Positions 1 through 6,261 are shown, numbered from the stretch's first letter. The stretch: DNA of 7,386 nt from Desulfonatronaceae bacterium UBA663 (GCA_002299865.1 DBNV01000062.1:1-7386); one strand, 5' to 3'. Notes: a model not told the origin generated them from the letters alone. A program made the numbers and translations.

Positions 1-2421
1 CTGCCAGTTCTGCCAGTTCTGAAGGGCGAAGGGCGAATGCTTCGGCCACGTTTTCAGGACCATGTTCTGATCGGACCAGGACGGCCGGCTCGCGGGAAGC
101 TGCTCCAGGAAATCAACGAATCGTTGCTGGACGTCCGCGAACACGTCCTGTCCCGTGGTCACGTTCAGCACCAGGGCCTGTCGGTCCAGCAAGAGGGCAA
201 GGGTGTTTTGCAGCCGGGAGCGCACCGCGTCCCAATCCCGATCCACCTCCGCGATCAATCCGCGCAGGAAAAACAAATAGCTGATCCCGCCGAGCTGTTC
301 TGCGGCCCATTCCGCCGGAGAAAAGCCGGCGCGCAGGCGGGTATTGACCAGCAGATGCCCACGGGGCACGAGTATTCGCTCGAATCCGGCCTTTTCCTCC
401 AACAAAAGTTGCAGAAAGCGCTGCTTGTTGCCCAGATCGGGAATTAGCAGCATGTCTCGCAGGATGTCCAACAAGTCCGTCAAGTTGGGAGTCATGGCCT
501 TGCCCCGCAGAAAGAGCCATGCCGCCGGTCCCCTATCGGTCTGTTGGTCCGAAGCTTTGGCGTCTCTCTGATCAGGTTCTCGCCTGGCCGAGGTAAAGGT
601 CTCGTGCCAGATTCCGCCGGTTTTCTGACTAATGCGCGTGGCAAAACGGGCGAAGTCCTCTTTTTGGGTGCCGATCTCCACCAAGGATTTGGCCAGAAGC
701 GGAATGAGGGGCAGATCCTCGGCCGACAGCAGGAGCAGATCCAGGCCCAGATCCAGATGCACGATGCGGCTGGTGAACTGGTCGTGGAAGAACATTCGCC
801 CTGGTGCTTGGTCCAGCACGACCTTGGGAATGATCTTGTTTTTCGGTTCCAGATCAGCCCTGGTCAGACAGGGAATGGAGGCCAGGGCTTCGGGGGCGTC
901 CGGGGTTTCCTGCCAGTTTTTGATTTTGGCGGCCTGATCCCGAACCGTCTGTAAGGCATTGTCGTCCATGTGCTCGCGCACGCCGGTCAACCGCTGGGCT
1001 TCATCCTGCTCCATGCGCGGCCCCAATGCGGGATCCGGGGTCAGCAGGAGGATGGAATGGTGCGGGTTGTCCAGCAGGTCGCGGCGGATCAGGTCCTCGA
1101 AAACTTTTCGTCCGGCGGCCAGGTCGGCCTTGAGGCGCTCCAATGGCGCTTCAAAAGCCAGGGGCGTCAAGGGGTCGGCGTCGTACAGCCAGAAGGTCAG
1201 GCTCTGGAGCATGGCCGCCAGCCCTCTGGGGAAGCGGCCGCTGTTGCGTTCGCGCAGGCGGAATTCCACGCTGTTTAGGGCAGCTTGGATCAGGTCCCCA
1301 GGCACGCCCTCCCGGACAAGCCGCTCTAAGGTTTCCCGAACCAAGGCTTCCACCTTGGAGGCGTCGGATTCGTGCATGCCCCGCAGCCCGGTGGAGAAGA
1401 ACATTTGGCGCAGCTCCGCCTCCAGCCCCACGCCGGCCAGATCCTCGCCCAGGCCGGAGTCGATGAGGACCTTGCGCAACGGAGAGGAGGGCATCTCAAT
1501 GAGCAGGTACTCCAGGACATGCCAGGCCAAATTGTCCGCCGGACTGGTGGTTTCGCTCACGACCCAGTTCATGGTCAGCATGGCCCGCTTGACGTCGTGC
1601 CGGTTCTTTTGGTCCTGGTGGCCGACCGGATAGCTCTTAAAGACCCGCCGGGGAGCGGTAAAGGGGGGCTGAAGCGACACCTGAGAGGACACGGCCAGGG
1701 GCTTGAAATCATGAAGCCGATCACTCAGCAGTTTCAGTCGGTAATCCGGGTCGTCGTCGCCGGAAAAGAAGATCAAGGCATTGGAGGGATGATAGTAGCG
1801 ACGATGGAAGTCCAGGAAGCCCTCGAAGGTCAGGTCTGGGATGTGCGCCGGGTGACCGCCGGAATCCAGACCGTAGGTGATGTCCGGAAACAACGACTGC
1901 TGGGAGTGTTCGGCCAGCAGGCCGTCCGGAGAGGCGTAGGCGCCCTTCATCTCGTTGTAGACCACCCCTTGGATGGACAGGGAGCCGTCCGTGGCGACCT
2001 GATAATGCCAGCCTTCCTGGCCGAAGACCTCCGGGGTCAGGCGGGGATGAAACACGGCGTCCAGATACACGTCGATGAGATTGTAGAAATCCGCGAGGTT
2101 CTGGCTGGCTACGGGGTAGCAGGTCTTGTCCGGATAGGTGAAGGCGTTCAGAAAGGTTTGCAGGGAGCCCTTGAGCAGCTCCACAAAGGGCTCCTTGACC
2201 GGATATTTGCGCGATCCACAGAGCACGGAATGCTCCAGGATGTGGGCCACGCCCGTGGAGTCGTCCGGCGGGGTGCGGAAGGTGATCCCGAAAACCTTGT
2301 TCTCGTCGTCGTTGATCAGGGACAAAAGCCTGGCCCCGGTGGGTCGGTGCTTGAAAAGACGGGCCGTGGAACAAAGTTCCGCGATCCAGGCGGTCTGCAG
2401 CGGTGCAAAGTCATGGGTCAT
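1..2421 (-). CDS. M16C zinc metallopeptidase (presequence protease/insulinase-like), 3' end outside window
   Basis: Reading the minus strand from the ATG at 2421 gives 807 codons without a stop to the window edge. The protein closely resembles M16C (PreP/Cym1-type) peptidases, which enclose unfolded peptides of roughly 10-70 residues in a two-half chamber and degrade them. The inverted zinc motif HILEH lies at residues 60-64: H60 and H64 are zinc ligands and E63 the catalytic base. The distal ligand is E157 in the YNEMKG motif. Other family landmarks are SVLCGSRKYPVKEPFVELLK (65-84) and TFLNAFTYPDKTCYPVAS (89-106). Whole family members run about 970-1000 residues, so the C-terminal part, about one sixth of the protein, should lie left of the window. 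There is no signal peptide, so it is probably cytoplasmic. The start is the only ATG ahead of the conserved block, with GGAG 11 bases upstream. It is transcribed divergently from adk. The family is certain; the physiological substrate is inferred. Confidence 0.95.
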   Translation of the reverse strand, partial: MTHDFAPLQTAWIAELCSTARLFKHRPTGARLLSLINDDENKVFGITFRTPPDDSTGVAHILEHSVLCGSRKYPVKEPFVELLKGSLQTFLNAFTYPDKTCYPVASQNLADFYNLIDVYLDAVFHPRLTPEVFGQEGWHYQVATDGSLSIQGVVYNEMKGAYASPDGLLAEHSQQSLFPDITYGLDSGGHPAHIPDLTFEGFLDFHRRYYHPSNALIFFSGDDDPDYRLKLLSDRLHDFKPLAVSSQVSLQPPFTAPRRVFKSYPVGHQDQKNRHDVKRAMLTMNWVVSETTSPADNLAWHVLEYLLIEMPSSPLRKVLIDSGLGEDLAGVGLEAELRQMFFSTGLRGMHESDASKVEALVRETLERLVREGVPGDLIQAALNSVEFRLRERNSGRFPRGLAAMLQSLTFWLYDADPLTPLAFEAPLERLKADLAAGRKVFEDLIRRDLLDNPHHSILLLTPDPALGPRMEQDEAQRLTGVREHMDDNALQTVRDQAAKIKNWQETPDAPEALASIPCLTRADLEPKNKIIPKVVLDQAPGRMFFHDQFTSRIVHLDLGLDLLLLSAEDLPLIPLLAKSLVEIGTQKEDFARFATRISQKTGGIWHETFTSARREPDQRDAKASDQQTDRGPAAWLFLRGKAMTPNLTDLLDILRDMLLIPDLGNKQRFLQLLLEEKAGFERILVPRGHLLVNTRLRAGFSPAEWAAEQLGGISYLFFLRGLIAEVDRDWDAVRSRLQNTLALLLDRQALVLNVTTGQDVFADVQQRFVDFLEQLPASRPSWSDQNMVLKTWPKHSPFALQNWQNWQ

Positions 2422-2446
2422 GGGGGGATGTCTCCGTAAACTGACA

Positions 2447-2475
2447 TTGACAGGTCATGGTGGTCAAGGTATCGG
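2447..2475 (+). promoter_or_regulatory. adk: Candidate adk promoter in the divergent intergenic region
   Basis: The 86-base gap between the divergent peptidase and adk starts must hold promoters for both. A perfect -35 hexamer, TTGACA, lies at 2447-2452 facing adk. The hexamer 17 bases further on, TATCGG (2470-2475), matches the -10 consensus only in its first three bases, so the promoter is tentative. An AT-rich stretch, GATAAATAAA (2479-2488), follows. TTGAC (2447-2451) and GTCAA (2463-2467) form a 5-base dyad with an 11-base spacer that could be an operator. I could not pick a clear -10 for the leftward peptidase gene. Confidence 0.3.
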
Positions 2476-2492
2476 CTTGATAAATAAAGCAC

Positions 2493-2499
2493 AAGGAGG
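2493..2499 (+). promoter_or_regulatory. adk: adk ribosome binding site
   Basis: AAGGAGG is a near-perfect Shine-Dalgarno sequence, eight bases ahead of the GTG at 2508. It fixes GTG as the adk start, since no ATG in frame fits the conserved N-terminus. Confidence 0.85.
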
Positions 2500-2507
2500 A
2501 ATCGGAC

Positions 2508-3179
2508 GTGAATATTTTGACTTTTGGACCGAATGGCAGCGGCAAAGGCACACAGGGAGCCCTGATCAAGAAGAAATACAATTTGGCGCATATCGAATCC
2601 GGCGGCATTTTCCGGGAGCATATCGGGCAGGGTACCCAACTGGGCAAGAAGGCTAAGGAATACATCGACCGCGGCGATTTGGTTCCGGATGAAGTGACCA
2701 TTCCCATGGTTCTGGAAACCTTGCAGACTCAAGGCAAGGACGGCTGGCTCCTGGACGGCTTCCCCCGGAACATGGTTCAGGCCCAGAAGCTGTGGGAAGC
2801 CCTGCGCCAGGCCGGCCTGAAACTGGACTACGTGGTGGAGATCCTGTTGCCGCGCGAGGTGGCCAAGAACCGGATCATGGGCCGCAGACTCTGCGTGAAC
2901 GACAACAACCATCCGAACAACATTTACATCGACGCCATCAAGCCCAAAGGCGACAAGTGTCGGGTCTGCGGCGGCGACCTGAAGACCAGGGCCGATGATC
3001 AGGACGAGGCGGCCATCAACAAGCGCCACGACATTTACTACGACACCAAGACAGGCACCCTGGCTGCGGCTTATTTCTACAAGGACTTGGCGGCCAAGGG
3101 CCAGACCAAGTATATTGAGCTGGACGGCGCAGGCAGCATCGATTCCATTAAGGAAAAACTGCTGGCCCAACTAGCTTAA
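2508..3179 (+). CDS. adk: Adenylate kinase with metal-binding LID
   Basis: This cytoplasmic enzyme interconverts ATP + AMP and 2 ADP. In dissimilatory sulfate reducers it also recycles the AMP produced when sulfate use consumes ATP via APS. The GTG-started protein has 223 residues. The P-loop GPNGSGKGT is at residues 7-15, the AMP-binding region includes ESGGIFRE (30-37), and LDGFPRN lies at 82-88. The LID region starts near GRRLC (125-129). It carries C129, H135, C151 and C154, spaced C-x5-H-x15-C-x2-C. This is the arrangement described for the zinc/cobalt/iron adenylate kinase of Desulfovibrio gigas, and it differs from the four-Cys or Cys3-Asp LID of Gram-positive enzymes. The gene has its own ribosome site and a downstream hairpin terminator, so it is probably monocistronic. 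Function is certain; metal occupancy is inferred from the motif. Confidence 0.98.
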   Translation: MNILTFGPNGSGKGTQGALIKKKYNLAHIESGGIFREHIGQGTQLGKKAKEYIDRGDLVPDEVTIPMVLETLQTQGKDGWLLDGFPRNMVQAQKLWEALRQAGLKLDYVVEILLPREVAKNRIMGRRLCVNDNNHPNNIYIDAIKPKGDKCRVCGGDLKTRADDQDEAAINKRHDIYYDTKTGTLAAAYFYKDLAAKGQTKYIELDGAGSIDSIKEKLLAQLA

Positions 3180-3196
3180 GCTTCTTACGACCAGTC

Positions 3197-3237
3197 AAAA
3201 GCCTTGGGGGACCGCTGCACGGCTCCGGGGCTTTTTT
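3197..3237 (+). terminator. Rho-independent terminator after adk
   Basis: The outer stem AAAAGCC (3197-3203) pairs with GGCTTTT (3229-3235). An inner stem, GGACCG (3209-3214) with CGG-c-TCC (3220-3226), has a CTGCA loop. A run of six T follows the outer arm. It starts 18 bases after the adk stop. An ATG at 3204 in frame with mqnA lies inside this hairpin, which argues against using that start for mqnA. Confidence 0.75.
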
Positions 3238-3266
3238 CCGTTCAACCGGTCCTCCCCAAGGAAACT

Positions 3267-4136
3267 ATGCTGCGCATCGGCCGCATTGACTACTTAAACG
3301 TTTGGCCGCTTTTTGACGGCATGGAGTTTGGGGGTGCCCCCATGGACGATCCGATGGACGCTCTGCGGGTCATCGCGGGCCATCCGTCCCGGCTCAACGC
3401 CTTGCTCTTTCGAGGCGAATTGGACCTGGCGCCGTCTTCTTCCTTTGAATACCTGCTTCACGCCGGGCGCTATTCGCTTTTGTCGGACTTAAGCATCAGC
3501 TCCGACGGACCGGTGCAGAGCGTGCTCCTGGTCTGCCCGTTTCCCCCGGAGGAAGTGCCGCGTCGGATTGCGGGAGACGGCTTGCGCGTCGGCCTGACCT
3601 CGGCCTCGGCCAGTTCCGCCGCGCTGTTGCGGATATTGTGGCGTTTTTACTGGCAATGGCCCGAGCCCGAATGGTCAAGCGTCGAACCGGGACAGGGAGT
3701 ACAGTCCGAGGGACCTTTCTTGGAAATCGGGGATACGGCCCTGAGACTGACCTGCGCCCCGCCACCGGGCTGGCACTTGGTGGATCTGGGCCTGGCTTGG
3801 AAAGAGTTCACCGGGCTGCCGTTCGTCTTTGGCGTCTGGATGGTCCGGGAAGGACTGGACCCGCGAGCCGAAACCATGCTGGGCAAGGTTGCGCAGTCCC
3901 TGGCTGCGGCCCGTCGGGCGTTTGCGAAGAATCCCGATGCCGTCATTCAACGCTATGATCGTCCCGAATGGTTGAGCGCTCACACTTTGGCGGACTACTG
4001 GCAATGCATCCGTTATGGTTTCGGTCCTCGGGAACAAGCCGGTTTGGTTCTTTTTGGAGCATACGCCCGGCAATTGGAGCTGTTGCCGTCCGTGCCCGGC
4101 CTGCGCTGGAAAACAATCGCCGCAGGGATCGACTGA
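3267..4136 (+). CDS. mqnA: Chorismate dehydratase MqnA (futalosine menaquinone pathway)
   Basis: MqnA removes water from chorismate to give 3-[(1-carboxyvinyl)oxy]benzoate, the first committed step of the futalosine route to menaquinone. The protein is 289 residues from the ATG at 3267. It begins with the family's signature LRIGRIDYLNVWPLF (residues 2-16). It continues with LDLAPSSSFEYL (52-63), ISSDGPVQSVLL (77-88), LTSASASSAALLRIL (110-124), EIGDTAL (153-159) and DLGLAWKEFTGLPFVFGVW (173-191), all typical of this periplasmic-binding-protein-like fold. There is no signal peptide, as expected for a cytoplasmic enzyme. The ATG at 3204 would add 21 unconserved residues and sits in the adk terminator. 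AAGGAA lies just upstream of 3267. I see no other menaquinone gene nearby, so the rest of the pathway must be elsewhere. Confidence 0.93.
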   Translation: MLRIGRIDYLNVWPLFDGMEFGGAPMDDPMDALRVIAGHPSRLNALLFRGELDLAPSSSFEYLLHAGRYSLLSDLSISSDGPVQSVLLVCPFPPEEVPRRIAGDGLRVGLTSASASSAALLRILWRFYWQWPEPEWSSVEPGQGVQSEGPFLEIGDTALRLTCAPPPGWHLVDLGLAWKEFTGLPFVFGVWMVREGLDPRAETMLGKVAQSLAAARRAFAKNPDAVIQRYDRPEWLSAHTLADYWQCIRYGFGPREQAGLVLFGAYARQLELLPSVPGLRWKTIAAGID

Positions 4137-4154
4137 AACGGTTTGTTTTTCAGC

Positions 4155-4183
4155 TTGATTACATCGTCTGATTCAGCTATATT
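4155..4183 (+). promoter_or_regulatory. Sigma-70-type promoter candidate for the small membrane protein gene
   Basis: TTGATT (4155-4160) and TATATT (4178-4183) are separated by exactly 17 bases. They match the -35 consensus at four of six positions and the -10 at five of six. Transcription would start near 4190, giving an untranslated leader of about 60 bases that begins with a perfect palindrome. Each hexamer is the tail of a 12-base imperfect direct repeat, TTCAGCTtgATT (4149-4160) and TTCAGCTatATT (4172-4183). Confidence 0.55.
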
Positions 4184-4193
4184 TAAAAAAACG

Positions 4194-4207
4194 TTCAGGG
4201 CCCTGAA
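4194..4207. promoter_or_regulatory. Perfect 14-bp palindrome: operator or short terminator hairpin
   Basis: TTCAGGGCCCTGAA is a perfect palindrome followed by TTTTT (4208-4212). It lies 57 bases after the mqnA stop and about 10 bases downstream of the -10 box of a promoter candidate. The T run makes it a possible terminator for mqnA, but the stem would be only about five pairs around a GGCC loop. Its position also suits an operator just past a start site. The sequence does not decide between the two. Confidence 0.45.
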
Positions 4208-4234
4208 TTTTTAACCAAATGCGGAAGAGCAAAC

Positions 4235-4240
4235 AGGAGG
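4235..4240 (+). promoter_or_regulatory. Ribosome binding site of the small membrane protein gene
   Basis: AGGAGG lies nine bases ahead of the ATG at 4250. This consensus site supports 4250 as the start and the short open frame as a real gene. Confidence 0.8.
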
Positions 4241-4249
4241 ATCATCACC

Positions 4250-4699
4250 ATGAGTTCAGCGGAACGCCATGCAGCCCCGAAAACCGAGGACGCAAAGCCT
4301 GGTTTCAAGCCGATAGGCGAAGAGGTTTTTGAGGTCAAGACGGGCAGGGATTTAGGCAAGGTCGCCCTTTTCGTAGCTTTATTGGCCGTCGTGTTGATGG
4401 TCATACTCTATTTTTCCCAGCAGCAGAACATTGCCGGGCTGGCTGGAAAGGTTGACGAAGTCCAGGGCGTGAAGCAGGAAGTCGCAGCGGTCAAAAACCA
4501 TGTGGCAACCTTGAAAGGGGAAGTTGTCGCTCTTAAGGAGGACCTGCCCAGGAAAGCCAGGAAGATTCTTATTTCCGGGATGTTGAACGAGTCCGCCAAC
4601 AAGATGGAGTACCTCATTACCCAGGTGGAGAACGAGGAACAACAGGCCAAGCTTGCGGAAATCCGGAAGATGCTCAAGGATGTCGCGGCCGGCTTGTAG
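4250..4699 (+). CDS. Small bitopic membrane protein with coiled coil, function unknown
   Basis: I do not recognise this 149-residue protein. It has a polar N-terminal stretch of about 36 residues and one strongly hydrophobic segment at about residues 38-55 (ALFVALLAVVLMVILYF). A highly charged, Ala/Val/Leu-spaced helical region covers about 60-98, a basic break (LPRKARKIL) follows at 99-107, and a second charged helix runs about 115-147. The arginine and lysines just before the membrane segment suggest the N-terminus is cytoplasmic and the coiled coil periplasmic. There is no lipobox and no catalytic motif. A consensus AGGAGG, a promoter candidate upstream and a strong terminator downstream suggest a single-gene transcription unit. 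Heptad-like helices on a membrane anchor resemble structural, partner-binding or sensor-accessory proteins, but this is only shape. Coding status is quite sure; function is unknown. Confidence 0.85.
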   Translation: MSSAERHAAPKTEDAKPGFKPIGEEVFEVKTGRDLGKVALFVALLAVVLMVILYFSQQQNIAGLAGKVDEVQGVKQEVAAVKNHVATLKGEVVALKEDLPRKARKILISGMLNESANKMEYLITQVENEEQQAKLAEIRKMLKDVAAGL

Positions 4700-4709
4700 T
4701 CGACAAGCC
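4691..4709 (+). repeat. Small hairpin across the stop codon of the membrane protein gene
   Basis: GGCTTGT (4691-4697) and ACAAGCC (4703-4709) are perfect inverted repeats with a five-base loop. The TAG stop at 4697-4699 sits at the start of the loop. It forms a tandem pair with the larger terminator that begins 15 bases later and may help stabilise the 3' end. No T run follows it. Confidence 0.5.
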
Positions 4710-4723
4710 TCCTGGCAATCATT

Positions 4724-4771
4724 TTGCGGCGGGACGCGGGCCGGGGATCCGTCGTCCTGCCGCAAGTTTTT
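4724..4771 (+). terminator. Strong Rho-independent terminator after the membrane protein gene
   Basis: The arm at 4724-4736 (TTGCGGCGGGACG) pairs with 4753-4765 over 13 positions, including one G-T pair. The loop is about 16 bases, and G plus five T follow (4766-4771). It ends transcription of the 4250-4699 gene and separates it from the tRNA that begins 21 bases later. Confidence 0.88.
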
Positions 4772-4792
4772 GGAATTATCGTCCTTTCTCGC

Positions 4793-4868
4793 GCCGGCGT
4801 AGCTCAGTTGGTAGAGCAGCTGATTCGTAATCAGCAGGTCAGGGGTTCAATTCCCCTTGCCGGCTCCA
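4793..4868 (+). tRNA. tRNA-Thr (anticodon CGT)
   Basis: The 76-base gene folds as a standard cloverleaf. The acceptor GCCGGCG (4793-4799) pairs with TGCCGGC (4858-4864) with one terminal G-T. The D stem is GCTC/GAGC. The anticodon stem GCTGA/TCAGC (4819-4823, 4831-4835) encloses loop TTCGTAA, placing anticodon CGT at 4826-4828. The T stem AGGGG/CCCCT encloses TTCAATT. Discriminator T and an encoded CCA end it. CGT reads the Thr codon ACG. It stands alone, 21 bases after a terminator and 41 bases before the end of a convergent gene. Confidence 0.97.
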
Positions 4869-4909
4869 GAAAAATCATCAGCTTAAGCTCAGATCACTCT
4901 CGGACAGGA

Positions 4910-5977
4910 CTACAGAACCCGGCAGCCATCGTCCGTGATCAGAATCATGTACTCCCAGCGCACGCCGCCCCAGTCCGGATAATACAGGCCCGGCTCCACT
5001 GTGACGACCATGCCCGGAGCCAGCACGGCCTCGTCATGGGGACTTAAGCTCGGGGCCTCGTGGGTCTCCAAACCCACGCCATGACCCAGACCGTGGGTGA
5101 AGCGGGTTTCCACGAAGTGGTCCGTGAAGAACCCGCGCACGATCCGGTAGGCCCGGGACACGGGCAGGCCCGGCCGAAGTTCTTGCATGGCCATGTCCTG
5201 GGCCCTGCGCACCAAGTCCATGGTCCGTTTGAAGGCATCGGTCGGGCGCTGACCGACCCAGTAGGTGCGGGTCTGGTCCGAGCAGTAGGCGCCCAGCCGC
5301 GCTCCAGCGTCCACCAGCACCAGGCATTCCTCCTCGATCACGACGTCCCTTGGAATGGCGTGGGGTTGGGCCGCGTTGGCATTGACGCCGACGATGGTAG
5401 CAAAGGCCAACTCCGAGGCCCCGCGCTCCCGGAACAACTTTTCCATGTCCCAGGCGATTTCCCGCTCCGTGCGGCCGGGCTGAAGCAGGTCCGGGACCAG
5501 GGCGAAGACCTCGTGGTTCAGTTTGCAGGAGGCCTCCACCAGGGCGATTTCGTGGGCGTCCTTGATCAGGCGCAATCCTTCCACCAGGCTTTTGGTGGGC
5601 GTCAGGGCGACGTGATCCTTCAACTCCGAAAATAGATCCACGCTCATGGCCCTGGATTCGAACCCCAGGACCGGGAGTTGAATCCCAGCCAGGAACTCTT
5701 GAATCTGCTTAATTTTCGGGCTGGTGTAGATGAACAGGCCGTCTTTCGGCCAGACCCGGGCGGCTGCGGTCTCATAGCGCGGGTCGGTCAACAGCCAGTC
5801 CCGGCCGGAGGTGGTGATCACCAGCATCCCCGCGCTTTCGTTGCACTGGGGATCGTGCAGTTCAAAGCCGCTGAGGTAAAACCTGTTGGCCGGGCTGGAG
5901 ACCAGCAGGCCGGGCAGGTCGTTTTGCTTGAGTTTTTCACGCAGCTTGTCGCGGCGCTGGGCATGGACGTCAGTCAT
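4910..5977 (-). CDS. M24B family metallopeptidase (Xaa-Pro aminopeptidase/dipeptidase type)
   Basis: This is a cytoplasmic dinuclear-metal peptidase of 355 residues that would cleave bonds involving proline near peptide N-termini. The N-terminal creatinase-like domain (about 1-130) includes RRDKLREKL (8-16) and FYLSGFEL (33-40). The C-terminal pita-bread domain has all five expected metal ligands: D223 (VLVDAG), D234 (CSDQTRTYW), H299 (HGLGHGVGLETHE), E328 (TVEPGLYY) and E342 (VRWEYMI). H306 is the conserved active-site histidine. The length fits bacterial M24B enzymes that lack the longer PepP N-domain. From sequence alone I cannot say whether it acts as an aminopeptidase on longer peptides or a dipeptidase (PepQ-like), so no symbol is given. 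The ATG at 5977 directly precedes the conserved domain but has only a weak ribosome site. The gene converges on tRNA-Thr. Confidence 0.95.
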   Translation of the reverse strand: MTDVHAQRRDKLREKLKQNDLPGLLVSSPANRFYLSGFELHDPQCNESAGMLVITTSGRDWLLTDPRYETAAARVWPKDGLFIYTSPKIKQIQEFLAGIQLPVLGFESRAMSVDLFSELKDHVALTPTKSLVEGLRLIKDAHEIALVEASCKLNHEVFALVPDLLQPGRTEREIAWDMEKLFRERGASELAFATIVGVNANAAQPHAIPRDVVIEEECLVLVDAGARLGAYCSDQTRTYWVGQRPTDAFKRTMDLVRRAQDMAMQELRPGLPVSRAYRIVRGFFTDHFVETRFTHGLGHGVGLETHEAPSLSPHDEAVLAPGMVVTVEPGLYYPDWGGVRWEYMILITDDGCRVL

Positions 5978-6012
5978 GACGGCTGCTCTTGTTGAAGGGT
6001 TTGAGTCTGTAA

Positions 6013-6185
6013 ACCCAGCCCGACGAGATTTACAATCTGGCGGCCCAGAGCCATGTCAAGGTCTCCTTTGAAAGCCCGGCATACATGGTCAATGCCAACG
6101 CCCTGGGTACCTTAAGGGGATGGTCGCCTACGATGTGCGCGAGGCGTCCTGCCAGGCCATCTGCCGGCACAGTGGGTTTGACTGG
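6013..6185 (+). pseudogene. gmd: Remnant of GDP-mannose 4,6-dehydratase gene (gmd), internally deleted
   Basis: A plus-strand frame from ACC at 6013 to about 6114 reads TQPDEIYNLAAQSHVKVSFE, then SPAYMVNANALGTL. This is the conserved NAD-binding-domain block of Gmd, near residues 83-117 of the E. coli enzyme. A stop codon (6010-6012) lies directly upstream in frame, and no Gmd N-terminus is present. From about 6111 a different frame reads KGMVAYDVREASCQAICRHS, then GF. This resembles the extreme C-terminus of Gmd (EMVxxDLxxA...GF type). The roughly 200-plus codons that should separate the two blocks are missing. An intact enzyme would convert GDP-mannose to GDP-4-keto-6-deoxymannose for fucose or rhamnose surface sugars; this remnant cannot. 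The first block is recognised with high confidence, the C-terminal block less so. The end coordinate is approximate. Confidence 0.8.
6029..6059 (-). promoter_or_regulatory. Promoter candidate for the M24B peptidase, inside the gmd remnant
   Basis: On the minus strand a perfect TTGACA (6054-6059) is followed after 19 bases by TGTAAA (6029-6034), a four-of-six match to the -10 box. The start site would be roughly 45 bases ahead of the peptidase ATG. The spacer is longer than ideal, and the hexamers coincide with conserved Gmd codons, so they may be chance. Confidence 0.28.
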
Positions 6186-6220
6186 CCGGGAAGCTTGCGA
6201 GGCCTTCATGTAACCTGGAG

Positions 6221-6260
6221 GCTGTTGAGAAATTCCTGCCTGTTGCGTTGCTGCAAAAAG
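6221..6260. repeat. Probable dispersed intergenic repeat segment
   Basis: The stretch starting GCTGTTGAGAAATTCCTGCC and ending TTGCGTTGCTGCAAAAAG resembles a short repeat I associate with intergenic regions of deltaproteobacterial genomes (CTGTTGAAAAA...GTTGCTGCAAAAA type). It abuts the long inverted repeat at 6262-6292. There is only one copy in this window, so the assignment rests on recall and needs a genome-wide comparison. Confidence 0.35.
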
Positions 6261-6261
6261 T

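Noticed and set aside
1372..2439. 355-codon plus-strand open frame
   Set aside because: It is antisense to the M16C peptidase, whose minus-strand reading gives a full run of family motifs; the plus-strand translation has no recognisable domain and no ribosome site.
2418..3170. 250-codon minus-strand open frame
   Set aside because: It lies antisense to adk, which is certain from its P-loop, LID and ribosome site.
3204..3266. Upstream ATG start for mqnA at 3204
   Set aside because: It falls inside the adk terminator hairpin and adds 21 residues with no family similarity; the MqnA signature begins right after the ATG at 3267.
4133..4153. Hairpin CTGAAA/TTTCAG over the mqnA stop as a terminator
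   Set aside because: The stem is only six A-T-rich pairs with a nine-base loop and no T run after it, too weak to call.
4793..4909. tRNA-Thr 3' end as a phage or island attachment site
   Set aside because: No integrase, no duplicated tRNA 3' fragment and no foreign-looking genes follow; the next gene is an ordinary M24B peptidase.
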